Positions 39,224 to 49,752 are shown, numbered from the stretch's first letter. The stretch: 64,000 nucleotides of DNA from Lelliottia wanjuensis (GCF_030238365.1 NZ_JASSOT010000067.1:1-64000), one strand, 5' to 3'. Numbers and translations: made by a program. The notes: generated by a model not told the origin, from the letters alone.

Positions 39224-39256
39224 CCCTGCCGCGCCGTCGGCAGGGTAAGTTCCTCT
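39224..39256 (+). terminator. Probable terminator of mepH
   Basis: CCCTGCCG and CGGCAGGG form an 8-bp stem with a 6-base loop; a loose T-rich stretch follows. Confidence 0.55.
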
Positions 39257-39339
39257 TTTGCATACCCTTTCAATTTGCTACTCTATCCTTGCACTCAATA
39301 GGGTTATTGGCGTGCAACACTATAATAAGGAGAGAAGCA

Positions 39340-39921
39340 ATGTCGTTCGAATTACCTGCATTACCGTATGCAAAAGACGCCCTGGCTCCGCACATTTCCG
39401 CGGAAACCCTGGAGTATCACTACGGCAAACACCATCAGACCTATGTCACTAACCTGAACAATCTGGTGAAAGGCACTGAGTTTGAAGGCAAAACGCTGGA
39501 AGAGATCGTGCGTAGCTCTGAAGGTGGCGTGTTCAACAACGCGGCTCAGGTCTGGAACCACACGTTCTACTGGCACTGCCTGGCCCCGAACGCCGGTGGC
39601 GAACCGACCGGTGAACTGGCTGCAGCGATCAATACCGCGTTTGGCAGCTTTGCAGATTTCAAAGCGAAGTTTACTGACGCCGCAATTAAGAACTTCGGTT
39701 CTGGCTGGACGTGGCTGGTGAAAGAGGCAGATGGCAAACTGGCTATCGTTTCCACCTCTAACGCAGGCACCCCACTGACCACCAGCGCGAAACCGCTGAT
39801 GACCGTCGATGTGTGGGAGCACGCTTACTATATCGATTACCGTAACGCTCGCCCGAACTACCTTGAGCACTTCTGGGCGCTGGTGAACTGGGAATTTGTG
39901 GCGAAGAACTTCGCCGCGTAA
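39340..39921 (+). CDS. sodB: Iron superoxide dismutase SodB
   Basis: 193 residues. Fe ligands His27, His74, Asp157 and His161 are all at the E. coli positions. It is the cytosolic superoxide scavenger, used when iron is plentiful. The leader just before AAGGAGAG is where RyhB pairs in E. coli; I have not verified the pairing here. A strong terminator lies six bases after the stop. Confidence 0.98.
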   Translation: MSFELPALPYAKDALAPHISAETLEYHYGKHHQTYVTNLNNLVKGTEFEGKTLEEIVRSSEGGVFNNAAQVWNHTFYWHCLAPNAGGEPTGELAAAINTAFGSFADFKAKFTDAAIKNFGSGWTWLVKEADGKLAIVSTSNAGTPLTTSAKPLMTVDVWEHAYYIDYRNARPNYLEHFWALVNWEFVAKNFAA

Positions 39922-39926
39922 GAGAC

Positions 39927-39957
39927 ACGCAGAAGGGTTTTGCCCTTCTGCGTTTTT
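39927..39957 (+). terminator. Intrinsic terminator of sodB
   Basis: ACGCAGAAGGG and CCCTTCTGCGT form an 11-bp stem with a 5-base loop ending in a T-run. It probably also stops convergent ydhP, whose stop codon is only four bases away. Confidence 0.9.
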
Positions 39958-39960
39958 GGT

Positions 39961-41127
39961 TTATTCCGTCACGCTTGCCGGTTCCGGCTGTTTGCGACCG
40001 GATGTGAGAACCAGCAGCAGACCAAGAGCCGCAATAATCGCCCCCATCACCGGGACAAAGCTGTATCCCAGCCCGCCCGAAATCACCGCCCCACCCGCTG
40101 CCGCGCCGAGCGCATTACCGAGATTAAACGCGCCGATATTCACGGACGACGACAGACCCGGCGCTTCGTGTGCCACACGCATCACGCGCATCTGCAACGG
40201 CGGAACCACCGCAAAGGTCGCCGCGCCCCACACCACCATCGCAATGGCCGCCCCGAATTCGTTACGCGCCAGCCAGGGAATGGCGAGCATAATCACAATC
40301 AGCAGGGTTAAGAAGCCTTTCAAAGTACCGGTAACCGAGCGATCCGCCAGCTTGCCGCCGAGATAGTTACCGAGTGAGAAGCCAACGCCAATCAGGACCA
40401 GCATCGCCGTCACAAACAGCGGCGTGGCGTGGGTGATGTCATGCAGCACGGGAGAGATATAGGTGTAGAGCGTAAACATCGCGCCTGCGCCGAGCACCGT
40501 CGTTAACAGGGCAGACAGCACCTGCGGGCGCACCAGCACCGACAGCTCTTTGCGCACATCCGGGCGCTCGCCCGCCTCGCCTTTCGGCAGGGAGAAGAAC
40601 AGCGCGATCATCGCTACCACGCCCAGCCCGGCGGTAGCCAGGAACGACATCCGCCAGCCGATGACTTCACCGAGCCAGGTCGCCGCCGGAACGCCGCCAA
40701 TGTTGGCGATGGTCAGGCCCATAAACATGGTCGCCACCGCGCTTGCCTGCTTATGTTTTGGCACCACGCTCGCGGCCACCACTGAGCCTAAGCCAAAGAA
40801 CGCGCCGTGGTTCAGGCTGGTCAGAATGCGCGACAGCAGCAGCGTCGTGTAATCCGGCGCAATCGCCGACAGCACGTTGCCGAGGGTAAAAATCGTCATC
40901 AGGAAGATCAGCGCATTGCGGCGGGCGCGATGCGAGAGCAGCAGTGTCATGAGCGGCGCACCGATCATCACCCCAATTGCATAGGCGCTGATGAGCATCC
41001 CCGCCGCTGGAATGGAGACGTCCACGCCTTTAGCAATGACGGGCAGCAGCCCCATCGGGGAAAACTCGGTGGTGCCGATGCCAAAAGCGCCAATCGCCAG
41101 GGCCAGCAGGGGAAAATTGATTTTCAT
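39961..41127 (-). CDS. ydhP: MFS DHA1-type inner-membrane transporter YdhP
   Basis: 388 residues, twelve predicted helices. It is close to E. coli YdhP throughout, with the motif LLLSHRARRNALI in the loop between helices 2 and 3. The family exports sugars or drug-like molecules; the substrate here is unknown. The start MKINFPLL has GGAG six bases upstream and replaces a longer frame from 41157. Confidence 0.94.
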   Translation of the reverse strand: MKINFPLLALAIGAFGIGTTEFSPMGLLPVIAKGVDVSIPAAGMLISAYAIGVMIGAPLMTLLLSHRARRNALIFLMTIFTLGNVLSAIAPDYTTLLLSRILTSLNHGAFFGLGSVVAASVVPKHKQASAVATMFMGLTIANIGGVPAATWLGEVIGWRMSFLATAGLGVVAMIALFFSLPKGEAGERPDVRKELSVLVRPQVLSALLTTVLGAGAMFTLYTYISPVLHDITHATPLFVTAMLVLIGVGFSLGNYLGGKLADRSVTGTLKGFLTLLIVIMLAIPWLARNEFGAAIAMVVWGAATFAVVPPLQMRVMRVAHEAPGLSSSVNIGAFNLGNALGAAAGGAVISGGLGYSFVPVMGAIIAALGLLLVLTSGRKQPEPASVTE

Positions 41128-41296
41128 TGTTAACTCCGGATGCCGTGTCGTCGTCATCGCGCGACACGGGACTAAGATGGCAAAAGCATGACATCAATCA
41201 CAAAAAATGAGAAGTTAACAAATTAGCAAAAGATTTTTGCAGGATGGGTAACAATCAGGGAGAGGAGACGAGGGAGAGGACTCTCCCCCGCTTAAA

Positions 41297-41386
41297 TCAG
41301 TGCAGGGCTGCGGTCAGACCTGCTGCAACAATCAAAGCCAGCACAATAACGGTCGTGGTCAGCGAAAACTTCAGATCGGTACTCAT
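41297..41386 (-). CDS. ynhF: Small membrane protein YnhF
   Basis: A 29-residue protein read as M-S-T-D-L-K-F-S-L then a hydrophobic helix (TTVIVLALIVAAGLTAA) ending L-H. It is the homologue of the stress-detected E. coli YnhF, which lies at the same place between ydhP and purR. A good ribosome site AAGGAG lies ten bases before the ATG. The function is unknown. Confidence 0.92.
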   Translation of the reverse strand: MSTDLKFSLTTTVIVLALIVAAGLTAALH

Positions 41387-41622
41387 CAATTTTTCTCCTT
41401 TTAATCACCTTACGAAAAGTGAGCTTGCTCATTTTTACACAGTTTACCCCAAAAATCTTCCTGGATTTAGACTGATAACCGTTTTTGCTCTTCCCCTTTT
41501 CATCAAGATAAGACAAAATTCCACGCTAAATTTATAAGCGTACCGGCCACTGACCCCCTCCTGACGTTCTGAGTCGTTTTCCCGGCGTATCGCAATTCAC
41601 ATTGCGAGATAAGGGTGAGAGA

Positions 41623-41639
41623 AGGCAAACGTTTACCTT
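41623..41639 (+). promoter_or_regulatory. PurR operator 1 (autoregulation)
   Basis: AGGCAAACGTTTACCTT contains the core GCAAACGTTT of PUR boxes, in the purR leader 44 bases before the ATG, as in E. coli. Confidence 0.85.
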
Positions 41640-41682
41640 TAAGTATTTCAGGAGTTTAAGATATGGTCTGGAGTGACATGTA

Positions 41683-42708
41683 ATGGCAACAATTAAAGAT
41701 GTGGCGAAACGCGCAAACGTTTCCACTACAACCGTATCACATGTAATTAACAAAACGCGTTTTGTTGCGGAAGAGACGCGCAACGCCGTATGGGCTGCCA
41801 TCAAAGAGTTGCACTACTCTCCGAGTGCCGTGGCGCGCAGCCTGAAAGTGAACCACACCAAATCGATCGGCCTGCTGGCGACCAGCAGCGAAGCCGCCTA
41901 TTTCGCGGAGATCATCGAAGCCGTTGAGAAAAACTGCTTCCAGAAGGGCTACACCCTGATTCTCGGCAACGCCTGGAACAGCCAGGAAAAGCAGCGCGCT
42001 TACCTGTCAATGATGGCGCAAAAGCGTGTCGATGGCCTGCTGGTGATGTGTTCTGAATACCCGGAATCCGTGCTCTCGATGCTGGAAGAGTATCGTCACA
42101 TCCCGATGGTGGTGATGGACTGGGGCGATACCCGCGCCGATTTCACCGACTCCGTGAACGACAACGCCTTTGAAGGCGGCTACATGGCGGGCCGTTACCT
42201 GATTGAACGCGGTCACCGCGAAATCGGCGTGATCCCGGGTCCACTGGAGCGCAACACCGGCGCAGGCCGTCTGGCTGGCTTCATGAAAGCGATGGAAGAA
42301 GCGCTGATCACGGTGCCGGAAAACTGGATCGTGCAGGGCGACTTCGAGCCGGAATCCGGCTATCGCGCCATGCAGCAGATTGTCTCCCAGTCACATCGTC
42401 CGACCGCGGTCTTCATCGGCGGCGATATTATGGCAATGGGCGCCCTTTGCGCAGCCGACGAACTCGGTTTGCGCGTCCCGCAGGACATTTCTGTGATCGG
42501 GTACGATAACGTGCGCAACGCCCGCTACTTCACCCCGGCGCTGACGACCATTCACCAGCCGAAAGACTCGCTGGGTGAAACGGCCTTCAACATGCTGATG
42601 GACCGCATCGTCAGCAAACGCGAAGAGTCGCAGTCGATTGAAGTCCACCCGCGCCTGATTGAGCGCCGCTCCGTCGCTGACGGTCCGTTCCGCGATTACC
42701 GCCGTTAA
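41683..42708 (+). CDS. purR: Purine repressor PurR
   Basis: 341 residues, LacI/GalR family, the same length as E. coli. The DNA-binding domain is [24 protein letters not shown], with the hinge helix at PSAVARSLK; a periplasmic-binding-like domain binds hypoxanthine or guanine as corepressor. It represses purine synthesis and itself, through boxes upstream and inside its own 5' coding sequence. It lies beside punR and punC, so three purine genes are adjacent. Confidence 0.98.
   Translation: MATIKDVAKRANVSTTTVSHVINKTRFVAEETRNAVWAAIKELHYSPSAVARSLKVNHTKSIGLLATSSEAAYFAEIIEAVEKNCFQKGYTLILGNAWNSQEKQRAYLSMMAQKRVDGLLVMCSEYPESVLSMLEEYRHIPMVVMDWGDTRADFTDSVNDNAFEGGYMAGRYLIERGHREIGVIPGPLERNTGAGRLAGFMKAMEEALITVPENWIVQGDFEPESGYRAMQQIVSQSHRPTAVFIGGDIMAMGALCAADELGLRVPQDISVIGYDNVRNARYFTPALTTIHQPKDSLGETAFNMLMDRIVSKREESQSIEVHPRLIERRSVADGPFRDYRR
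41711..41726 (+). promoter_or_regulatory. PurR operator 2 inside the purR coding start
   Basis: GCGCAAACGTTTCCAC carries the same core GCAAACGTTT and overlaps codons of the HTH. A second operator in this position is known in E. coli. Confidence 0.7.
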
Positions 42709-42726
42709 TCATCTCTGAGGGGCCGG

Positions 42727-43638
42727 TTATTCCGGCTCCTTCAGCCACTCTCTGTTCAGCGTCTCGCTATCCCCCAGATACTCCAGCAGCCACGCCAGCG
42801 CCGGTGACATATCGTTTTGCTGCCAGGTCAGGCAACAGGCCGCATCCGGGAACGGGTTCTCCAGCGTTAAGGGCACCCACTCACCGCGATCGATGCGCGG
42901 ACGCGCGAAATGCACCGGCACCATCCCGACGCACAGCCCTGCGGAAAGACAGGTTGCCGAGGTTTCCCAGTCAGGAGCCACCACGCGCCGCTGGTTATCC
43001 AGCAGCCAGGTGATGCGTTTTGGCAGCGATCGGGACGTATCTTCCAGCACCAGCGACGGCCAGTTGCGCAACGTGTCATCGCTCAGCGGGCCTTCAATGG
43101 CAGCGAGGGGATGATCGCGCGCCACGACGCAGGTCCAGCTCAGGGCTCCCATATCGCGAAAGGCATAGCGCCCGCCCACCGGGATCGCCTGCGTGGCACC
43201 GATCGCCATCTCCACCCTGCCGTCAGAGAGCGCATCCCACACGCCGTTGAACACCTCCTGCGACACGCGCAGCTCCACGTCCGAGAAGTGGCGATAAAAA
43301 TCGACCACCATCTGGCGGGTGCGCTCTGGTTTGACGATGTTATCCACCGCAATGGCGAGATGACCGCGCCAGCCGTTGGCAATCTGCTGACACTGCTCGC
43401 GGGTGATCATCATTTTTTTGATAACAGATCGCCCTTCTTTCAAAAACCAGACGCCCGCAGGCGTCAGGACGACGTCGCGGTGGCGGCGCTCAAACAGCGG
43501 AACTGCCAGCCATTCTTCAAGCTGACGCACGGTATAGCTCACCGCAGACGGAACGCGGTGCAGTTCCTGGGCCGCGCCGCTAAAGCTGCCGTTGCGCGCA
43601 ACTGCATCGACCACTTCTAAGGAATATTCAGACCACAT
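42727..43638 (-). CDS. punR: LysR-family regulator PunR (YdhB/AdnB)
   Basis: 303 residues. The N-terminal HTH is SLEVVDAVARNGSFSGAAQELHRVPSAVSYTVRQLEE, with a C-terminal effector domain. In E. coli the homologue activates the divergent transporter gene punC in response to adenosine. It is convergent with purR (18 bases apart) and divergent from punC. It is slightly shorter at the C-terminus than the 310-residue E. coli protein. Confidence 0.95.
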   Translation of the reverse strand: MWSEYSLEVVDAVARNGSFSGAAQELHRVPSAVSYTVRQLEEWLAVPLFERRHRDVVLTPAGVWFLKEGRSVIKKMMITREQCQQIANGWRGHLAIAVDNIVKPERTRQMVVDFYRHFSDVELRVSQEVFNGVWDALSDGRVEMAIGATQAIPVGGRYAFRDMGALSWTCVVARDHPLAAIEGPLSDDTLRNWPSLVLEDTSRSLPKRITWLLDNQRRVVAPDWETSATCLSAGLCVGMVPVHFARPRIDRGEWVPLTLENPFPDAACCLTWQQNDMSPALAWLLEYLGDSETLNREWLKEPE

Positions 43639-43753
43639 TTTTTGCCTGCAAAATTTTTGAATGCAACCACCAAATATTAGCGTTTCACAAGGCAGTTTGC
43701 ACTCCCTACACTCTGCGCCAGTGAATACCTGCCCTCTTTAGGAAATAAAAACA

Positions 43754-44938
43754 ATGCAACCCAACAAAGGATTCCTGGTCTGGCTCGGCGGCTTAAGCGT
43801 GCTGGGCTTCCTGGCCACCGACATGTACCTGCCCGCGTTTGCCGCGATGCAGGCGGATTTACAGACCCCTGCCGCCGCCATCAGCGCCAGCCTGAGTCTG
43901 TTCCTCGCCGGTTTTGCCTTCGCGCAGCTGCTGTGGGGACCGCTCTCCGACCGCTATGGTCGTAAACCGATTTTACTCTTAGGTCTGGCGATTTTTGCCG
44001 TCGGCTGTCTGGGCATGCTCTGGGTGCGCGATGCGACCTGGCTTCTGGTACTGCGTTTTATCCAGGCGTTCGGCGTGTGTGCCGCGGCGGTGACCTGGCA
44101 GGCGCTGGTCACGGACTACTATCCCGCGTCACGCGTGAACCGCATTTTTGCCACCATCATGCCGCTGGTCGGTCTTTCTCCGGCCCTGGCCCCGCTGCTC
44201 GGCAGCTGGATCCTGGTGCATTTTGACTGGCAGGCGATCTTCGCCACCCTGTTTATCATCACCCTGGTGCTGATGTTACCGGCCTTCGCGCTGAAACCGG
44301 CGCCAGCCAAACCGGCTGAAACGACGGATAATCGCGTCACCTTCCTCTCCCTGCTGCGCTCCCGCGCCTATCGCGGCAACGTGCTGGTCTACGCCGCCTG
44401 CTCCGCCAGCTTCTTTGCGTGGCTGACCGGTTCGCCGTTTATTCTGCACGATATGGGCTACAGCCCGGCGGTGATTGGCCTGAGCTATGTCCCGCAGACC
44501 ATCGCCTTCCTGGTCGGTGGTTATGGCTGCCGCGCGGCGCTGCAAAAATGGCCTGGACAGCAGCTGCTGCCGTGGCTGCTGGTGCTCTTCGCGGTGAGTG
44601 TGATTGGGACCTGGGCCGTTGGCTTTATTCCAGACGTCGGGCTGACGGAGATTCTGATCCCGTTCTGTGTGATGGCCGTGGCGAACGGTGCGATCTACCC
44701 TATCGTGGTGGCGCAGGCGCTGCGTCCGTTCCCGCATGCGACGGGGCGTGCAGCGGCGCTGCAAAACACCCTGCAGCTGGGTCTGTGCTTCCTGGCAAGC
44801 CTGATTGTTTCGGCGCTCATCGCCACCCCGCTGATGACCACCACCAGCGTGATGCTGGCGACCGTGGTTCTCGCCGCGCTGGGCTATCGCATGCAGGCCT
44901 CAGCGAAAGATCGGATAAGCGAAACGGCGCAGGCATAA
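43754..44938 (+). CDS. punC: MFS purine nucleoside transporter PunC (YdhC)
   Basis: 394 residues, Bcr/CflA-type MFS protein with twelve helices. The signature [15 protein letters not shown] lies after helix 2 and [21 protein letters not shown] follows. E. coli PunC has been linked to adenosine transport. It is divergent from its regulator punR across 115 bases. Confidence 0.95.
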   Translation: MQPNKGFLVWLGGLSVLGFLATDMYLPAFAAMQADLQTPAAAISASLSLFLAGFAFAQLLWGPLSDRYGRKPILLLGLAIFAVGCLGMLWVRDATWLLVLRFIQAFGVCAAAVTWQALVTDYYPASRVNRIFATIMPLVGLSPALAPLLGSWILVHFDWQAIFATLFIITLVLMLPAFALKPAPAKPAETTDNRVTFLSLLRSRAYRGNVLVYAACSASFFAWLTGSPFILHDMGYSPAVIGLSYVPQTIAFLVGGYGCRAALQKWPGQQLLPWLLVLFAVSVIGTWAVGFIPDVGLTEILIPFCVMAVANGAIYPIVVAQALRPFPHATGRAAALQNTLQLGLCFLASLIVSALIATPLMTTTSVMLATVVLAALGYRMQASAKDRISETAQA

Positions 44939-45058
44939 TCGCGCCAGCAATTATGTGACATTTCAGTGATTAGGCTGCTAATAACTTTCGGTTGAATCAC
45001 CGTTTTTTGCAGCCTATACTAAATTTGCTTCACACAAATACGATAAATATTATGTGTT

Positions 45059-45084
45059 AACGGGAGCCGGAGTGCTCCCGTTTT
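45059..45084 (+). terminator. Hairpin between punC and cfa
   Basis: AACGGGAGC and GCTCCCGTT form a 9-bp stem with a 6-base loop and four T. It probably ends punC transcription. cfa promoters lie on both sides in E. coli. Confidence 0.75.
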
Positions 45085-45234
45085 ACCATGGAAGGCCTTT
45101 CGGTAAGGGTTATCTCCCTTCCTCTGTTCTACGTCGGATATTAGCCTCGCGGAAAAACCGTGGGATTTCTCACAAACCATAAAAAACGGCTACGCTGTTT
45201 GAAGGTTCTGATCACAGCAGGTGATGGAGAAGCT

Positions 45235-46383
45235 ATGAGTTCATCGTGTATAGAAGAAGTCAATGTCCGGGACAATGACTGGTTTCGGATCGTCAATGAA
45301 TTACTGAGTCGGGCGGGCGTCGCGATTAACGGGTCTGCCCCATCCGATATTCAGGTAAAACACCCCGATTTTTTCAAACGCGTTCTGCAGGAAGGTTCGC
45401 TCGGTCTGGGCGAGAGCTACATGGACGGCTGGTGGGATTGCGAGCGGCTGGATATGTTTTTCCATAACGTTCTGCGCGCCGGGCTGGAAAACCAGCTCCC
45501 TCACCGCCTGAAAGACACCCTGCGTATCGCCTCTGCGCGATTGCTCAATTTGCAAAGTAAAAAGCGGGCGTGGATTGTCGGGAAAGAGCATTACGATCTC
45601 GGAAACGATCTTTTCAGCCGGATGCTTGACCCGTTCATGCAATATTCCTGCGCCTACTGGAAAGACGCTACCACCCTCGAAGACGCACAGCAGGCCAAGC
45701 TGCGTTTAATCTGCGAAAAACTGCAGCTTCAGCCCGGCATGCGGGTTTTAGATATCGGCTGCGGCTGGGGCGGACTGGCTTATTACATGGCGAAAAATTA
45801 CGGCGTGAGCGTTGTCGGCGTGACCATTTCCGCCGAGCAGCAGAAGTTGGCGCAGGAGCGCTGTGCGGGTCTGGATGTGACCATTCTGCTGCAGGACTAT
45901 CGCGATCTGGACGACCAGTTTGACCGTATCGTCTCCGTGGGGATGTTCGAGCACGTCGGTCCGAAGAATTACAACACCTATTTCACCGTTGCTGACCGCA
46001 ACCTGAAACCGGAAGGGCTTTTCCTGCTGCACACCATCGGCTCCAAAAAAACCGACCATTCCGTTGACCCCTGGATCAACAAATACATCTTCCCGAACGG
46101 CTGCCTGCCCTCGGTTCGCCAGATTGCCGATGCCAGCGAGTCGCACTTTATTGTCGAAGACTGGCACAACTTTGGCGCGGATTACGACACGACCCTGATG
46201 GCCTGGCATTCGCGTTTTATCGCCTCATGGCCGGAAATTGCTGATAACTATTCGGAACGCTTCAAACGGATGTTCAGCTATTACCTGAATGCCTGCGCAG
46301 GGGCGTTTCGCGCCCGGGATATTCAGCTCTGGCAGGTGGTGTTTAGCCGTGGCGTAGAGCACGGATTGCGCGTGGCGCGGTGA
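45235..46383 (+). CDS. cfa: Cyclopropane-fatty-acyl-phospholipid synthase
   Basis: 382 residues, the E. coli length. It transfers a methylene from S-adenosylmethionine to cis double bonds of membrane phospholipids on entry to stationary phase. The SAM motif VLDIGCGWGG and segment SVGMFEHVGPKNY are present. The start MSSSCIEE is conserved and has a GGAG ribosome site. The long leader (from about 45085) is the kind of region where RydC and other small RNAs stabilise cfa mRNA in enterobacteria; I did not map pairing. Confidence 0.98.
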   Translation: MSSSCIEEVNVRDNDWFRIVNELLSRAGVAINGSAPSDIQVKHPDFFKRVLQEGSLGLGESYMDGWWDCERLDMFFHNVLRAGLENQLPHRLKDTLRIASARLLNLQSKKRAWIVGKEHYDLGNDLFSRMLDPFMQYSCAYWKDATTLEDAQQAKLRLICEKLQLQPGMRVLDIGCGWGGLAYYMAKNYGVSVVGVTISAEQQKLAQERCAGLDVTILLQDYRDLDDQFDRIVSVGMFEHVGPKNYNTYFTVADRNLKPEGLFLLHTIGSKKTDHSVDPWINKYIFPNGCLPSVRQIADASESHFIVEDWHNFGADYDTTLMAWHSRFIASWPEIADNYSERFKRMFSYYLNACAGAFRARDIQLWQVVFSRGVEHGLRVAR

Positions 46384-46396
46384 GTTAAATGGTTTT

Positions 46397-46426
46397 GTAG
46401 GCCGGGTAAGCGCAGCGCCACCCGGC
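46397..46426. repeat. REP sequence after cfa
   Basis: GTAGGCCGGGTAAGCGCAGC then GCCACCCGGC, one REP unit 13 bases after the cfa stop. Confidence 0.85.
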
Positions 46427-46449
46427 AACAAACGTGCTCATCTTCAATG

Positions 46450-46477
46450 AATAAACCCCGGCAATCCGGGGTTTATT
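46450..46477. terminator. Bidirectional terminator between cfa and ribE
   Basis: AATAAACCCCGG and CCGGGGTTTATT form a perfect 12-bp stem around CAAT. It directly touches the ribE stop codon. Confidence 0.85.
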
Positions 46478-47119
46478 TTATTCGTCTTCCGACGTCAATT
46501 GACTCGCTAATTCTTTCGCCGCCAGCACGCGCTCAACGGTATCCACAACCGCCTGGGTCTGCGGATCAATTTCGATATTAATGCGATGGCCGAGTTTTTT
46601 CGCCCCCAGCGTCGTACGCTGCAAGGTTTCCGGAATTAAATGCACGCAGAAACGCGTCGGCGTGACTTCACCTACCGTCAAACTAATCCCATCCACGCCA
46701 ATAAATCCTTTGTACAGGATGTATTTCATTAATGAGGAGTCCTGGACCTTAAACCAGATCTGGCGATTATTTTCCGAAGTCAGAATTTTGGATACTTCAG
46801 CGGTGGTCATAATATGGCCCGACATTAAATGCCCGCCGATCTCATCGCTGAATTTCGCCGCGCGCTCAACGTTGACCATATCGCCCACCACCAGCTCGCC
46901 GAGATTGGTAATACGCAGCGTCTCTTTCATCAGATCAAAGCTAATGCGATTCCCGTTAATCTCTGTCACCGTCAGACAACAGCCATTGTGGGCCACCGAT
47001 GCGCCGGTCTCCAGACCGTCGAGCATATATTCCGGCAGCTCCACTACATGGGTACGGAAATTGGGTTTTTCATCAATGGACACCAGTTTTGCGGTGCCCT
47101 GCACAATACCAGTAAACAT
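46478..47119 (-). CDS. ribE: Riboflavin synthase alpha subunit
   Basis: 213 residues (named ribC in older E. coli usage). Two homologous lumazine-binding domains are visible, each starting with an [12 protein letters not shown] or [11 protein letters not shown] segment and carrying a GxSLTV-type motif ([20 protein letters not shown]). It dismutates two 6,7-dimethyl-8-ribityllumazine molecules to riboflavin. The start MFTGIV is invariant in the family; the frame open to 47230 is not used. It is divergent from mdtK. Confidence 0.97.
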   Translation of the reverse strand: MFTGIVQGTAKLVSIDEKPNFRTHVVELPEYMLDGLETGASVAHNGCCLTVTEINGNRISFDLMKETLRITNLGELVVGDMVNVERAAKFSDEIGGHLMSGHIMTTAEVSKILTSENNRQIWFKVQDSSLMKYILYKGFIGVDGISLTVGEVTPTRFCVHLIPETLQRTTLGAKKLGHRINIEIDPQTQAVVDTVERVLAAKELASQLTSEDE

Positions 47120-47347
47120 GCTTACCACTCCTGTTTTATCCCAACGGTGGTGACACCGTTTTAATCGCATCACAATAACAGTTGGAAAAAGAGGTTGCCA
47201 GCGGAGCGCATTTTCTGGCGATTTTTTCACTAGATAAATAGAGAATCCCCGCTACAATAGCTGGCATTCCCCCTGCATCTTCTTCTTACTGCCAGTTTTG
47301 GCGGGTTTTTTAGTCTCTCAAATAACAACAATACAAAAGGTGTTCAC

Positions 47348-48721
47348 GTGCAGAAGTACATGAATGAAGCGCGTCAGTTATTAGCACTGGCAATACCGGT
47401 GATCATCGCGCAGGTCGCTCAAACCGCAATGGGATTTGTGGATACGGTCATGGCGGGCGGATACAGCGCCACCGATATGGCCGCCGTTGCGATCGGTACC
47501 TCTATCTGGTTCCCGGCCATTCTTTTCGGCCACGGGCTGCTGCTGGCCTTAACCCCGGTTATCGCCCAGCTTAACGGCTCAGGCCGACGCGATCGAATTG
47601 CCCACCAGGTGCGCCAGGGCTTCTGGCTCGCCGGTTCGGTCTCTGTTCTTATCATGATTGTGCTGTGGAATGCGGGCCATATTATTCGCTCGATGCACAA
47701 TATCGACCCAGTGCTGGCCGACAAAGCCGTCGGCTATCTGCGGGCGCTGCTGTGGGGCGCACCGGGCTATCTGTTCTTCCAGGTGGCGCGTAACCAGTGC
47801 GAAGGGTTGGCCAAAACCAAACCCGGCATGGTGTTCGGCTTTATCGGTCTGCTGGTGAATATTCCGGTGAACTACGTCTTTATCTACGGCCATTTTGGCA
47901 TGCCGGAACTCGGCGGCGTGGGCTGTGGCGTGGCGACAGCGGCGGTGTACTGGGTGATGTTTATCAGCATGCTGTGGTACGTCAAACGCGCGCGTTCGAT
48001 GCGTGATATCCGTAACGAGCCGCGTTTCAGTAAGCCGGATATGGAGGTCATGAAGCGTCTGGTCCAGTTGGGCCTGCCTATCGCGCTGGCGCTGTTCTTT
48101 GAAGTGACGCTGTTTGCGGTCGTCGCCCTGCTGGTGTCGCCGCTGGGGATTGTCGACGTGGCGGGCCACCAGATTGCCCTCAACTTTAGCTCGCTGATGT
48201 TCGTTCTGCCGATGTCGCTCGCCGCAGCCACCACCATCCGCGTCGGCTATCGTCTGGGCCAGGGCTCGACGCTGGATGCGCAAACCGCGGCACGGACCGG
48301 CCTGATGGTCGGCGTGTGCATGGCGGCCTGTACCGCGATCTTCACCGTCGTGATGCGCGAGCAAATCGCCCTGCTCTACAACGACAACCCGGAAGTAGTG
48401 ATCCTCGCTTCACAGCTGATGCTGCTGGCGGCGGTGTATCAGATTTCCGATTCGATTCAGGTGATCGGCAGCGGCATTCTGCGTGGTTATAAAGATACGC
48501 GCTCGATCTTCTATATCACGTTTATCGCCTACTGGGTGCTCGGCCTGCCGAGCGGCTACGTGCTGGCGCTGACGGATCTGGTGGTCGACAGAATGGGCCC
48601 GGCCGGTTTCTGGATGGGCTTTATCATCGGCTTAACCTCCGCCGCAATCCTGATGATGTTGCGCATGCGCTTCCTGCAACGCCAGCCGTCGACTATCATT
48701 TTGCAGCGCGCTGCGCGTTAA
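47348..48721 (+). CDS. mdtK: MATE-family multidrug efflux pump MdtK (NorM/YdhE)
   Basis: 457 residues with twelve helices, E. coli length. It exports fluoroquinolones and other cations in exchange for Na+ or H+. The conserved MATE segments [23 protein letters not shown] and [20 protein letters not shown] are present. GTG start at 47348, as in E. coli. A terminator hairpin lies ten bases after the stop. Confidence 0.97.
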   Translation: MQKYMNEARQLLALAIPVIIAQVAQTAMGFVDTVMAGGYSATDMAAVAIGTSIWFPAILFGHGLLLALTPVIAQLNGSGRRDRIAHQVRQGFWLAGSVSVLIMIVLWNAGHIIRSMHNIDPVLADKAVGYLRALLWGAPGYLFFQVARNQCEGLAKTKPGMVFGFIGLLVNIPVNYVFIYGHFGMPELGGVGCGVATAAVYWVMFISMLWYVKRARSMRDIRNEPRFSKPDMEVMKRLVQLGLPIALALFFEVTLFAVVALLVSPLGIVDVAGHQIALNFSSLMFVLPMSLAAATTIRVGYRLGQGSTLDAQTAARTGLMVGVCMAACTAIFTVVMREQIALLYNDNPEVVILASQLMLLAAVYQISDSIQVIGSGILRGYKDTRSIFYITFIAYWVLGLPSGYVLALTDLVVDRMGPAGFWMGFIIGLTSAAILMMLRMRFLQRQPSTIILQRAAR

Positions 48722-48730
48722 TTATCCGTA

Positions 48731-48755
48731 AGCCGCCTTCGGGCGGCTACTTTCT
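48731..48755 (+). terminator. Terminator of mdtK
   Basis: AGCCGCC and GGCGGCT form a 7-bp stem with a TTCG tetraloop, followed by ACTTTCT. Confidence 0.75.
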
Positions 48756-48874
48756 CCTCATTTTGCGCGGGAATACAGCAATCGCGTGAAATACGGAAGA
48801 AAATTGCATTTTCCCTCTTGCCTCATCCACTCACTGTCGCTAATATTCGACCCCGTTGTCACAGACAACATGAT

Positions 48875-48951
48875 GCGTCCGTAGCTCAGTTGGTTAGAGC
48901 ACCACCTTGACATGGTGGGGGTCGGTGGTTCGAGTCCACTCGGACGCACCA
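48875..48951 (+). tRNA. valV: tRNA-Val (GAC), first copy
   Basis: 77 bases. The acceptor stem GCGTCCG pairs with CGGACGC, followed by an encoded ACCA end. The anticodon stem CCACC/GGTGG has loop TTGACAT with anticodon GAC, and the T-arm is GGTTCGAGTCC. The location after mdtK is that of valV in E. coli. Confidence 0.98.
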
Positions 48952-48971
48952 TTCAAAAAAATCTGTACAGT

Positions 48972-49048
48972 GCGTCCGTAGCTCAGTTGGTTAGAGCACC
49001 ACCTTGACATGGTGGGGGTCGGTGGTTCGAGTCCACTCGGACGCACCA
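48972..49048 (+). tRNA. valW: tRNA-Val (GAC), second copy
   Basis: Identical in all 77 bases to the copy at 48875 and separated from it by 20 bases. The two are presumably cotranscribed. The accessory region to the right starts at this tRNA. Confidence 0.98.
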
Positions 49049-49269
49049 TTTCGCTTTACTCCTCAGTTTTCTGAATTCTCCCTGTTAAATTCCAAAAGCC
49101 ATACTGCAGTTATACCTTTCTGCTGGCAAACCTCTCCCCTTTTGATTTATGAATTTCATTCATAGCCCCTGGTTATTTCACGTAATTATCTTTCACTCCG
49201 CTTTTGGTAATCTTGGGTTCGCGATGCGTTTATGAAAAGGCCAGCCGGAAAGTCTGGCACCGCGTCGGA

Positions 49270-49347
49270 TTAGATATTCTTATCGAAGAAGACGTCTAAT
49301 TTTTGCAACGCCTGGTCAACGTATTTAGGCACCCAATAGGTCTCGAA
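49270..49347 (-). pseudogene. C-terminal relic of an alpha/beta hydrolase gene (first of a broken pair)
   Basis: Minus-strand codons ending in TAA at 49270 read F-E-T-Y-W-V-P-K-Y-V-D-Q-A-L-Q-K-L-D-V-F. This is typical of the last residues of dienelactone-hydrolase-like proteins (TYW-PEYV-QA--KL--FF). Homology stops near 49347, where the next relic begins. There is no start, no nucleophile motif and no ribosome site. Confidence 0.6.
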
Positions 49348-49349
49348 AC

Positions 49350-49752
49350 GACAAGGTCAAAGCCATTGTCGCCTTCGAGCCCGGCAGCAGTTTTGTCTTC
49401 CCGGAGAAAGAACTCCCCCGCCCCTATGCCAAGCGCGTTCGACACGCTGAAAGGTGAGCCCGTACCGCTGGAACAGTTTATGGCGCTGACGAAAATCCCG
49501 ATTCTGATTATTTACGGCGATAACATCCCGGATAAACCTGTCGCCATGCCCGCGCAGGACAACTGGCGCGTACGCCTGGCGATGGCTCGCGAGTGGCGTG
49601 ACGTGGTCAATAAGCATGGCGGGGATGTGACGGTGACGCATCTGCCCGAGTCAGGGATTAAAGGGAATACCCACTTCCCGTTCTCTGACCTGAATAACGT
49701 ACAGATTGCGGATTTTGTGTGTGAGTTTCTGAAAGAGAAAAGGCTAGAGTAG
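49350..49752 (+). pseudogene. C-terminal relic of an alpha/beta hydrolase with +1 frameshift (second of the pair)
   Basis: From 49350 one frame reads D-K-V-K-A-I-V-A-F-E-P-G-S-S-F-V-F-P-E and breaks at a run of five C (49415-49419). Removing one C restores E-L-P-A-P-M-P-S and continues into a second frame with FMALTKIPILIIYGDNIPD and NTHFPFSDLNNVQIADF up to the stop at 49752. The 5' half with the nucleophile is missing. The product would be a secreted or cytosolic esterase-like hydrolase; the gene is dead. Confidence 0.75.

Noticed and set aside
47120..47347. FMN riboswitch upstream of ribE or mdtK
   Set aside because: I see none of the conserved RFN-element blocks; the known enterobacterial switch precedes ribB, not ribE.
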